Part shown: positions 36,123 through 44,135 of the stretch, one piece after another
Numbering within the stretch: position 1 is the stretch's first letter
Layout: the number at the start of each line of letters is the position of its first letter
Source: Berkiella sp964606325
Lineage (GTDB): Bacteria; Pseudomonadota; Gammaproteobacteria; Berkiellales; Berkiellaceae
Reading direction: 5' to 3'
Assembly: GCA_964606325.1 (NCBI GenBank)
Contig: CAZSGE010000005.1
Coordinates: 65,324 to 129,323, forward strand
Length of the DNA stretch: 64,000 nucleotides
Notes under the pieces: model-generated
What the model saw: only the letters and a program-made list of their open reading frames with translations
What the model was told of the DNA's origin: nothing
The model's database searches: none
Program-made: the position numbers and the translations under genes

Positions 36123-36615
36123 TCAATCAGAGGATTTAGTTTTTTCTTCATTCATTTTATTTTGCTTATCTTCATTCGCATTACTCTTATTTTGAGATTC
36201 ACTATTCATCGTACCTTTATTTTGTGTGTCATCACCTTGAGATGCTTTGTTTTGCCCACTATTATCTATTACATTATCATTATGCATACCACTAACCATC
36301 ATATCCTTACCATGCCCCCTCATTCATCATTCCCTTACCTTTCATATCACCTTGCATTATATTTTTACTTTGCATTTCCCCGCCCATCATCATCTTCCCA
36401 TGCATAGCACCCATCATAGACATAGGATTATTGAATGCCCCTTGCTGCCAATAGATAAAACCATAATACAGCGTGCACAATATACCAAAGATAGCAAGAG
36501 CAGCGACGATTATTCCAAAGAATTTACCTATACAGGCACCTGCAGAGCCTTCATTACGTAATGACCAAATCACTAAGCTAACGGCCGCAAGCAAAACATT
36601 TTTATAACTGGCCAT
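36123..36615 (-). pseudogene. Met/His/Asn-rich membrane protein, frameshifted in a G5 run (or two overlapping frames)
   Basis: The frame from ATG 36615 encodes 102 aa: two hydrophobic segments (about 5-20 and 30-55) and a Met/Gly-rich tail (NNPMSMMGAMHGKMMMGGEM). It stops at TAA just after a GGGGG run. One G fewer continues it as NEGHGKDMMVSGMHNDNV into a further 60 Asn/Lys/Gln-rich residues ending at 36123, just ahead of the maoC-pta start. Composition is continuous across the junction, so one gene of about 165 aa with a single-base indel is likely. The tail could bind copper. No family recognised. Confidence 0.55.
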
Positions 36616-36646
36616 GGTTTATTCCCTATACTCATTTTGAAATGAA

Positions 36647-36856
36647 CTAGCTTTTCGCCTTCATATCCGTCACATCATATCCGAGTGTCTTAATTATTTT
36701 TACAATCTCCTCAGCCGGATGAGTGCTTTGCACTTCTACTTGACCAGATTTGACATCAATCTGGATATGTGCTGATTTATCAAGTTCGTTTACCGCACGC
36801 TTCACTTTGCCCGCGCATGCACCGCAGTGTATACCATGTACTTTCATGCTAATCAT
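36647..36856 (-). CDS. HMA-domain copper chaperone (CopZ-like)
   Basis: 69-aa single heavy-metal-associated domain. The metal-binding motif is GIHCGACAGKVK (CxxC), followed by the ferredoxin-like fold (SAHIQIDVKSGQVEVQST, EEIVKIIKTLGYDV). It should carry Cu(I) to a P1B ATPase, most likely the CopB-like pump at 40738-42771, which lacks an HMA domain. I start at ATG 36856, preceded by GAGGTGG; a GTG at 36871 adds five residues. Confidence 0.9.
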   Translation of the reverse strand: MISMKVHGIHCGACAGKVKRAVNELDKSAHIQIDVKSGQVEVQSTHPAEEIVKIIKTLGYDVTDMKAKS

Positions 36857-36898
36857 ATCCACCTCTTTCACAATTATTTAAATATTTTTCAGTAATTT

Positions 36899-37789
36899 TT
36901 ACCCATTTTTATTTTCGATAAGATAGTTTACAACTAAATCACTAATATCAATCATATTAGACTGATGCTTGATTGTATTGCACGTAACCACTTTCTCTAC
37001 CCCAGCATTTAGCAAATCTGAATAAGCTTCTCCTGAAAAAACCGCATGAACACCTATGCATATTGGTGACTTCATTTTTAAATGATTTAGATGTTTTACA
37101 GTTTCAATCATGGTTTTACCTGTCGAGATAATATCATCCACAAGAATCGGAGTACGTGTTTTATATTCATCTATTTTAGGCAAGGAAACTTCAACTTCTC
37201 GATCACCTTTCCTTGTTTTTTCTAATACGATAAAAGGCGCTTGTGCACCTTTGGCAACCTCAGCTACCCATTGTTCACTTTCCATATCTGGACCAATGAT
37301 AATTGGATCGCTTACATTAGCCTTTATCCAATTTGCTATAGGGGTTGTTGCATGCAAGACATAAGTTGGAATAGTATATATCTCGCTCATCGAATATCGT
37401 CGATGTAAATGCGGATCGATTGTAATCAACCAGTTAAAATGTCGTGAAAGCATCAAGGCAAAATATTTTGAAGTAACCCCCTCACCTGGCTGAAATTGTT
37501 TATCTTGTCGCATATAGGGTAAATAAGGCGCAATTAACCCTACCTTTTCAGCTCCTAATTCTCTGGCAGTTTCTGCTGCGAAAAGAAGAGGTAAAAATTT
37601 GTTATTAGGCTTATCTATACTTGCAACAAATATAACTTGTCGATTGATAATATCTGAATTAATTTTTACATATGTTTCATCATCGGGAAATTGTCTAATA
37701 TCAATTTCACCAATTTCATAACCCATCTGTTTACAAATTTTCATCGTTTCAACAGCTGATGAAAATAGCTCGAATAAGGTAGTATTCAT
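36899..37789 (-). CDS. prs: Ribose-phosphate pyrophosphokinase, class III (archaeal-like)
   Basis: 296-aa PRPP synthetase family enzyme: ribose 5-phosphate + ATP to PRPP + AMP. RQFPDDETYVKI at 32-43, YMRQDKQFQPGE at 92-103, DPHLHR at 125-130, and the PRPP loop VDDIISTGKT at 217-226, where housekeeping bacterial enzymes read VVDDMIDTAGT; the loop and short length fit class III. It overlaps the AMP-phosphorylase gene by 4 nt (translational coupling), so it probably works with that enzyme in nucleotide salvage instead of being the main Prs. Confidence 0.9.
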   Translation of the reverse strand: MNTTLFELFSSAVETMKICKQMGYEIGEIDIRQFPDDETYVKINSDIINRQVIFVASIDKPNNKFLPLLFAAETARELGAEKVGLIAPYLPYMRQDKQFQPGEGVTSKYFALMLSRHFNWLITIDPHLHRRYSMSEIYTIPTYVLHATTPIANWIKANVSDPIIIGPDMESEQWVAEVAKGAQAPFIVLEKTRKGDREVEVSLPKIDEYKTRTPILVDDIISTGKTMIETVKHLNHLKMKSPICIGVHAVFSGEAYSDLLNAGVEKVVTCNTIKHQSNMIDISDLVVNYLIENKNG

Positions 37790-39294
37790 TCATGCTCCTT
37801 AATCTGAATAAATTGATGCCCTTGCTCAAGAAAATGAACAGCATATTCCAATTCACCCTTAGTCTCTGAATGAATAACAAATAAAGGTTGCTCTACTTTC
37901 ACTTCTGTACTAATTGGTGTTAGGAATTCAACACCTGCAGCCTTAGATCTTGGCGCCCCAGCCAATTTAGCGATACGAGTTAAATAGCGATTATCAACAG
38001 CTTCAATTTTACCTTGGCTTTTTGATCTTACAATATAGGTGTGTTTGGAAGATGGTGGTTCAAACATCCCACCTTGGGCCTTACATATAGCCTGAAATTT
38101 TTTCCATGCTTGGCCACTGTCAAGGATGTCTTGCGCCAATTGCTTTCCAGCTCCTGGCTTTACCTTGGGTGAAAATTCTAGTACAAGACCAGCAAGTGTC
38201 AATGCGCGGTCTCGTAAATCTTGTGGGGCATTTTTATCACCTTGAAGCACAGCTAGAACATCTTTTGCTTCCAGGGCAGGACCAATGCCGCGCCCAACGG
38301 GTTGTGAACCATTTGTAAAGATAGCACGTACTTCAACACCTAATTCTTTTCCAATGGTTTCAAGATAATTTTGCAGTATTTTGGCAGCTTCAGGTGTTCT
38401 TACCTTTGCAGTTAGGCCCACAGGTATATCTAGGACTATATGAGATGATCCTGCTGCTATTTTCTTTGATAAGATGGAGGCTACCAATTGACCTTCACTA
38501 TCGAGATCTATAGCTCGCTCAATATGTATAAGAATGTCATCAGCTGGACTTAATGCGACTGAGCCTCCCCAAATGATGCAACCATTTTCATGGTCAACAA
38601 CCTTGCGCATAGTTGCTAAATCGAAATCTACAGGTGCTATCACTTCCATCGTATCGGCGGTACCCGCGGGTGAGGTAATTGCACGTGAAGATGTTTTAGG
38701 CATCGTGAGACCAAAAGCGGTGACGATAGGAACCACGATGATGCTTGTCCTATTCCCTGGAAGGCCACCTACGCAATGTTTATCTACAACCAATTTTGAA
38801 GGCCATGCTAATCTCGTCCCCACATCAATCATTGATTGAGTTAAACGCAAAATCTCTTTCTTATTTAAACGATTACCACCAGATGCTGCTAAAAAGGCCG
38901 ATATATGGATATCAGATAATGAACCATCAACTACGTCTTTAACAATTGCATCAATTTCATTTTTATTTAATTCATGTCCATAAATTTTGGCTCGTATATA
39001 ATCTAAAGAAATAAGTGGTTTTGGATGTGATATCTGTATTTCATCTCCTTCCTTAGCGTTTAAGAGATCCCAAGCATATTTTGATAAACTGGCTTCATTT
39101 GGCTTAAGCAGATCAGTTTCAATAGTATTAAGAGTTGCTAAAACTGAATGGTTCTTATGCGCTACTAGGATCCGTGCTTGTGCTTCAAAACCCTCAGAGC
39201 GACAAATATGACAATCCTCCCGCATATAAATCACGGCTTCTTTATATGTATTAATTCCCAATTTTTTTAAATGAAGCATATGATTGTTGGGCAT
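37786..39294 (-). CDS. AMP phosphorylase / thymidine phosphorylase family (archaeal-type, long form)
   Basis: About 502 aa, the length of archaeal NMP phosphorylases and longer than DeoA. The extra N-terminal domain (about 1-85) precedes the phosphorylase core. The core motifs are KHCVGGLPGNRTS, PKTSSRAITSPAGTADTMEV, GGSVALSPADD and GRGIGPALEAKDV. The family splits NMP with phosphate into base and ribose 1,5-bisphosphate. The start at 39294, right after the MBL gene stop at 39297, avoids the overlap of the ATG at 39342. It is coupled to the class III prs; no RuBisCO or R15P isomerase is visible here. Confidence 0.9.
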   Translation of the reverse strand: MPNNHMLHLKKLGINTYKEAVIYMREDCHICRSEGFEAQARILVAHKNHSVLATLNTIETDLLKPNEASLSKYAWDLLNAKEGDEIQISHPKPLISLDYIRAKIYGHELNKNEIDAIVKDVVDGSLSDIHISAFLAASGGNRLNKKEILRLTQSMIDVGTRLAWPSKLVVDKHCVGGLPGNRTSIIVVPIVTAFGLTMPKTSSRAITSPAGTADTMEVIAPVDFDLATMRKVVDHENGCIIWGGSVALSPADDILIHIERAIDLDSEGQLVASILSKKIAAGSSHIVLDIPVGLTAKVRTPEAAKILQNYLETIGKELGVEVRAIFTNGSQPVGRGIGPALEAKDVLAVLQGDKNAPQDLRDRALTLAGLVLEFSPKVKPGAGKQLAQDILDSGQAWKKFQAICKAQGGMFEPPSSKHTYIVRSKSQGKIEAVDNRYLTRIAKLAGAPRSKAAGVEFLTPISTEVKVEQPLFVIHSETKGELEYAVHFLEQGHQFIQIKEHE

Positions 39295-39296
39295 GC

Positions 39297-40653
39297 TTAT
39301 AAATCCACTTTTTTTAAGTATCCAGGAATGAAGCATTTCCAATGGAATTTTTCTTCAATTTTTTCTTTTAGTACTGTAGCTGCATCTAGTTCACCATGGG
39401 TAATAAAAACCTGTTTAGGTGGTTTTTTAAAATTCTCTAACCATTGTAATATTTCTTGATAGTCCGCATGTGCTGAAAGACTACTGATTGCTTCTACACG
39501 AGCACGTATCTGGACAACTTGCCCATGAATTTTTATTTCACGCTCACCATTCATTATTCTGGCTCCCCGAGTACCCCCCGCTTGATACCCTGAAAATAAA
39601 ATAGTATTACGTTCATCTTGTGCAAATGCTTTAAGATGATGTAAAACTCGTCCACCGGTAGCCATACCGCTTGCTGAAATAATGATAGATGGCATTCGAG
39701 AGTTATCAATTTTTTTAGAATCTTCAGGTGTTTTCACATATGTGGCAACTTCACATACATTTTTTACATAGTTCTTCATCTAAACGATGTTCATCCTTGT
39801 AACGACATAATAATTTCGTCACATTGGTTGCCATTGGACTATCTAAAAACACTGGCAAATCAGGAATTTCGTTTCTACTTTTGAGTTGATAAATATAATA
39901 AAGTAAACTCTGCGCGCGCCCAACAGCAAAAGCAGGTATAACAATAGTCCCACCACGCTTAGCAGTTGCTTTAATTATTCGACTTAATTGCTGCAGTATA
40001 GGCTCTTTATCATGTAAACGATTCCCATAGGTTGATTCAATCACTAGGTAATCAGCATATTCAACTTTAGCGGGCTCGCACATCACAGGGTCGTTCGATC
40101 GTCCCATATCACCTGTAAACATTATAGAAGAATCACCTTGAGCAATTCTAATAAAAGATGAACCTAGAATGTGCCCAGCTCTTGAAAATGTAAAGCTACT
40201 TCCTTCGAAAAGGGGATGTGTCTGATCGAATTCTTTTGTCACAAACTGCTTAATTACATTTTCAGCTTCCTGCTGAGTATAAAGAGGCAAGGCTTGCTTA
40301 TGTTTTGAAAAGCCATATTTGTTAGCAAAAAATGCATCTTCTTCTTGAATATGGCCACTATCGGGAAGAAGGATGGCACATAAATCTTTGGTCGCCGCTG
40401 TCGAATAAATCGGCCCTTTAAATCCATTTTTCACCAGCAAGGGTAAATAGCCAGTATGATCGAGATGTGCATGAGTTAATATGATCGCATCAATTTGACT
40501 TGGTTCAATTGGTAATTTATCCCAATTTCGTAATCGAAGTTCTTTGTATCCCTGAAAAAGACCGCAATCAATTAATATTTTTTTCGAATGTAAGCTGAGA
40601 AGATATTTAGATCCCGTAACAGTTTGGGCTGCTCCTAAAAATTGTATATTCAT
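39297..40653 (-). pseudogene. MBL/beta-CASP RNase family protein, frameshifted in an A6 run
   Basis: Two overlapping frames together form one 450-aa beta-CASP metallo-beta-lactamase. The first (40653-39751) has the metal motif THAHLDHTG (H61, H63, D65, H66), FSRAGHILGSS and MFTGDMGRSNDPV. The second (to 39297) has SIIISASGMATGGRVLHHLK, SSLSAHADYQEIL and VFITHGELDAA. At 39755-39765 the minus strand has AAAAAA; one A fewer joins CK to NVCEVATYV in frame. The family (CPSF/RNase J-like) cleaves RNA. The lesion could be a true mutation, polymerase slippage that still gives some product, or a sequencing error. Confidence 0.8.
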
Positions 40654-40737
40654 TTTCTAAGTCCTTACGTGAATCAATCAGAAATTTATCTTGTCGGGTT
40701 AATATATGATATTTAGTGTTTTTAGTTAACCATTACA

Positions 40738-42771
40738 TTAATTCTTAATTTTGAGTAGCCTCGAATTCACTGCGCATATCACTGTACTTAAAGACATCAG
40801 CACGGCGCCAAATGCAGGATCTAAAGCAATATGGTATGCGTTATAAAGAACCCCTGCTGCCAAGGGAAGTGCCACCGTGTTGTATCCTGTAGCCCAAGCG
40901 AGATTTTGGATCATCTTAGAATAAGTTGCTTTGGCAAGCTCAATAATGGCCGCAACATCTTGAGGATTACTTTTGACAAGAATAATATCTGCTGTTTCGA
41001 TGGCTACATCAGTCCCCGCACCAATTGCGATGCCAACATCCGATTGAGCTAATGCAGGCGCATCATTTACGCCATCCCCCGTCATAGCAACAATAAATCC
41101 TCTTTGCTGGACCTCTTTTATTTTTTCAGCCTTTTGATGTGGGAGTACTTCAGCAAATACTTCATCTAAACCTATTTCGTTTGCTACCCACTCAGCAACA
41201 TGTTTATTATCTCCGGTTAACATGATGCAGCGAATACCCATTTTTTTTAATGCCGCCACTGCCTGCTTTGATTCGGGTCGAATAATATCTGCTACTGCAA
41301 TACCACCTTTAAGCTGATTATCTATAAGGACAAAAATAACGGTTTTACCCTGTCTAGATAGTTCTTTTATTCTCTTATCGTTGATTTCAATTTTTTGTTC
41401 TCGCAGATATCCAGGACTCACTACCATAATCTGCTTATTTTTTACCAACCCTTGCGCACCCTTACCCGGTATGGCATTAAAATTTTCTACTTCCCAGGTT
41501 TGCTTTGAAGATTTTACAATTCCCTTTGCTATTGGGTGTTCAGAATTCATCTCCACAGAGGCCGCATAAGTGATTAATTCTTCTTCACTAATTGAAGAAT
41601 CAAATAACAATACATCTGTGATCCCAAATTCGCCTTTAGTCAATGTCCCGGTTTTATCAAAAATAATTGCTTTTATATTACGCGCTGTTTCAAATGCCGT
41701 GCGATCGCGGATCAAAAGACCTCTTTGAGCAGCTATTGCGGTAGAAACTGCCACTACTAAAGGAACAGCAAGACCAAGGGCATGCGGACATGCTACTACC
41801 ATCACAGATACCATGCGCTCTAACGCAAATGCAATCGTAGACTTACCAAACGTAACCCATACTATAAGCGAACCCACCCCACCGCTAATTGCAATAATGG
41901 TTAACCAAAATGCTGCTTTATTCGCTAAATCTTGGGTTTTAGATTTACTCATCTGTGCTTTTTTTACTAACTCAATAATTTGAGATAAAAAAGATCCCTC
42001 GCCTGTTTTACTTACCTCTATATTTATAGAGCCCTCTCCATTGATGGAACCTCCAATAACATTTGCACCCTTTTCCTTGGCAACTGGTTTTGATTCACCC
42101 GTTAGCATCGATTCGTTAATGGCGGTTTGACCTTTTAGAATTCTTCCATCCGCTGGTATTTTTTCACCAGGCTTTACCAAAACCTCATCACCAATTAGTA
42201 GTTGGTCTAATGGTATATCATTGACACTCCCATCTGGCATCACTTTATGCGCGCTAGAAGGCATTAAACGTGCAAGATGTTCAAGTGCATCCCCTGCCCC
42301 CATGACAGATTTCATCTCAATCCAGTGGCCAAATAACATGATGTCAATCAGGGTAGCCAACTCCCAAAAAAAATCAGTTCCTTTAAGACCCAAAACATTA
42401 GCAACGCTATAAAGGTATGCTGCTGTGATGGCAACAGCTATCAAAGTCATCATCCCTGGACTTTGAGCTTTGGATTCTTCAATTAACCCTTTTAAAAATG
42501 GAGCGCCACCATAGAAATAAACCACGCTGGAAATCAGTGCTAGCCAAATCATATCTCCTTTGAAGCGCCAAGTTTCTCCTAAACCAACAAAATGTTGAAT
42601 CATCGGAGAAAGCGCCAAGATAGGAATCGTAAGGAATAAACAAATCCAGAACCGTTTTTTAAAGTCCTTTACCATTCCGGCATGTCCAGCATGTCCCATA
42701 TGCCCAGCGCGCATTGAATGATCTTCAGTGCCATGGTTATGGTGAGCATGCTCATGCATTGAATGTTTCAT
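40738..42771 (-). CDS. copB: Copper-translocating P1B-type ATPase, CopB-like (CPH motif)
   Basis: 677-aa heavy-metal ATPase. The N-terminus is a His/Met-rich tail (MKHSMHEHAHHNHGTEDHSM) in place of an HMA domain. Transport motif CPHALGLAVP marks subgroup P1B-3 (CopB; copper/silver export). Other motifs: TGES, phosphorylation site FDKTGTLTKGEF, the SEHPIA of the nucleotide domain, and GDGVNDAPALAQSDVGIAIG. It follows an isoprenylcysteine-methyltransferase-type gene by 15 nt and precedes the nuclease/phosphorylase genes, so copper export and nucleotide salvage share a long transcript. Confidence 0.94.
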   Translation of the reverse strand: MKHSMHEHAHHNHGTEDHSMRAGHMGHAGHAGMVKDFKKRFWICLFLTIPILALSPMIQHFVGLGETWRFKGDMIWLALISSVVYFYGGAPFLKGLIEESKAQSPGMMTLIAVAITAAYLYSVANVLGLKGTDFFWELATLIDIMLFGHWIEMKSVMGAGDALEHLARLMPSSAHKVMPDGSVNDIPLDQLLIGDEVLVKPGEKIPADGRILKGQTAINESMLTGESKPVAKEKGANVIGGSINGEGSINIEVSKTGEGSFLSQIIELVKKAQMSKSKTQDLANKAAFWLTIIAISGGVGSLIVWVTFGKSTIAFALERMVSVMVVACPHALGLAVPLVVAVSTAIAAQRGLLIRDRTAFETARNIKAIIFDKTGTLTKGEFGITDVLLFDSSISEEELITYAASVEMNSEHPIAKGIVKSSKQTWEVENFNAIPGKGAQGLVKNKQIMVVSPGYLREQKIEINDKRIKELSRQGKTVIFVLIDNQLKGGIAVADIIRPESKQAVAALKKMGIRCIMLTGDNKHVAEWVANEIGLDEVFAEVLPHQKAEKIKEVQQRGFIVAMTGDGVNDAPALAQSDVGIAIGAGTDVAIETADIILVKSNPQDVAAIIELAKATYSKMIQNLAWATGYNTVALPLAAGVLYNAYHIALDPAFGAVLMSLSTVICAVNSRLLKIKN

Positions 42772-42786
42772 TTAATTAACCTTCTT

Positions 42787-43425
42787 TCAAAATATTTTAG
42801 GGAAAAATCGCGGTGTTTTCTCAGCCCAATGCTGATAATCTCCACCAAATTCAGCTTGAATATTTTTTTCTTCGCTCAAAGCCAATCTCACATACATGTA
42901 AGTTAAAATAGGAAACATGATCAGAGTCACTAAAGTGGGCCATTGCAATAAAAAGCCGAACATAATCATGATAAATGCTGCATATTGCGGATGCCTAACA
43001 TAAGAATATAATCCCGAAGTTGCTAATTTATGATTCTTTTGAGCTTTCCATAAGGAATGCCAAGAGTATGAAAGGATAATGAAACCACCAAAAATGAAAA
43101 TATTACTAGCTATATGGAAGGGAGCAAAATGCGGATCCCCTCCCATTTTAAAAAGTGTATGTAACAAATGTCCATTATCATGAGTAAGAAAATTTACGCC
43201 AGGATAATGACTTGTCAACCATCCTGATAAAAGAAAGATACTCAAGGGAAAGCCATACATTTCTACAAATAAGGCAATAATGAAGGCCGAAAAAGCACCA
43301 AACATGCGCCAATCTCTTTTTGTTTTTGGCTTAAAGAAACTGAATGCGAACCCAATAAAAATAACAGAGTTTAATATAACTAATCCCCATAGCCCATAAG
43401 CGGGCACATTTTGAGCATGCTCCAT
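42787..43425 (-). CDS. Isoprenylcysteine carboxyl methyltransferase (ICMT/PEMT-like) family membrane protein
   Basis: 212-aa membrane protein with about five helices and the ICMT signature near the C-terminus: GLYSYVRHPQYAAFIMIMFG, then ALSEEKNIQAEFGGDYQHWA. Bacterial members next to copper ATPases are common, but their methyl acceptor is unknown. It starts 11 nt after the DUF2933 gene and ends 15 nt before copB. Confidence 0.88.
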   Translation of the reverse strand: MEHAQNVPAYGLWGLVILNSVIFIGFAFSFFKPKTKRDWRMFGAFSAFIIALFVEMYGFPLSIFLLSGWLTSHYPGVNFLTHDNGHLLHTLFKMGGDPHFAPFHIASNIFIFGGFIILSYSWHSLWKAQKNHKLATSGLYSYVRHPQYAAFIMIMFGFLLQWPTLVTLIMFPILTYMYVRLALSEEKNIQAEFGGDYQHWAEKTPRFFPKIF

Positions 43426-43436
43426 CTTTATTCACC

Positions 43437-43709
43437 TTATTTAATATCATTTTTATTTTCTTTATTTGTCATATGGTGATGATTATGCTTTCCATCATCA
43501 GACTTTCCACCATCATGATGTCCACCATGCATAAATATATGCATTAATGGACATGCTAAAATTAATAAGTAGGGCAATATTCCAAACAGATGAGCACTGT
43601 GGCCGGTTAGAATTAAAAAACCTACCACTGCCAGCACAACGCAAGCGATTACAGTACCTTTAGAAAATATAAAAGATTCTTTTTTTTGCGGATTGTCGGG
43701 ATTATCCAT
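43437..43709 (-). CDS. DUF2933 small membrane protein with His-rich tail
   Basis: 90-aa protein with one or two helices (VIACVVLAVVGFLILTGHSA, HLFGILPYLLILACPLMHIF) and the family-typical CPLMHIFMHGGHH, followed by a His/Asp/Lys-rich cytosolic or periplasmic tail (DGKHNHHHMTNKENK). DUF2933 genes accompany copper and silver resistance genes. It is the first gene of the long minus-strand operon that runs to fabI. Confidence 0.85.
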   Translation of the reverse strand: MDNPDNPQKKESFIFSKGTVIACVVLAVVGFLILTGHSAHLFGILPYLLILACPLMHIFMHGGHHDGGKSDDGKHNHHHMTNKENKNDIK

Positions 43710-43934
43710 TTATTTCTCTAATATTTAATTAGCCAGTATTTTTCTGCAAATGTATACAGGGATAATAATTAAAAATATCCATTTATTTTATCGACAACAT
43801 TTACTTAATCATTAATTTCTCCATATGTGAAATGACAGTGTTGCTATTGGAAGTTACATCAATAGAGATGACATTTTTAATTAAAATTATAATGAATAAG
43901 ACTAATCTTAATATAACCTTTAACTAGTAGGATA
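43710..43934. promoter_or_regulatory. Divergent promoter region, DUF2933 operon versus DUF3141 genes
   Basis: 225 very AT-rich bases between two oppositely directed operons, without a gene. Presumed promoters for both sides. No clear dyad or metal-operator was identified by eye. Confidence 0.35.
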
Positions 43935-44135
43935 ATGAAGATGAACAAGCCTTTAACAAAAATCGAACTTTGCACAGAAATGGATGATTTACACACAATT
44001 TATTTACCCGAAATAAGTATATCTCAAATTCACCCACAAATTGATTTACATCAAGCCACAGATCGCCACCTAATAAAACGCAAAGATCAAGATGACCAAT
44101 ATATGAAATCTGTGACCATACTAAGTTGTAATTAA
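43935..44135 (+). CDS. Small hypothetical protein upstream of DUF3141 gene
   Basis: 66 codons, polar, with no recognisable domain (LTKIELCTEMDDLHTIYLPE, QATDRHLIKRKDQDDQYMKS). A possible ribosome site AGGA lies before the second in-frame ATG (43941). The TAA stop is followed directly, in the same frame, by the ATG of the DUF3141 gene (TAAATG), so it could be a coupled leader gene or the front end of a longer protein cut by a stop. Confidence 0.4.
   Translation: MKMNKPLTKIELCTEMDDLHTIYLPEISISQIHPQIDLHQATDRHLIKRKDQDDQYMKSVTILSCN

Noticed and set aside
36103..36151. Alternative start of maoC-pta at 36151
   Set aside because: It would overlap the preceding Met-rich gene and add 16 residues not typical of the family. 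MSDYIENRTFDEI is the usual start.
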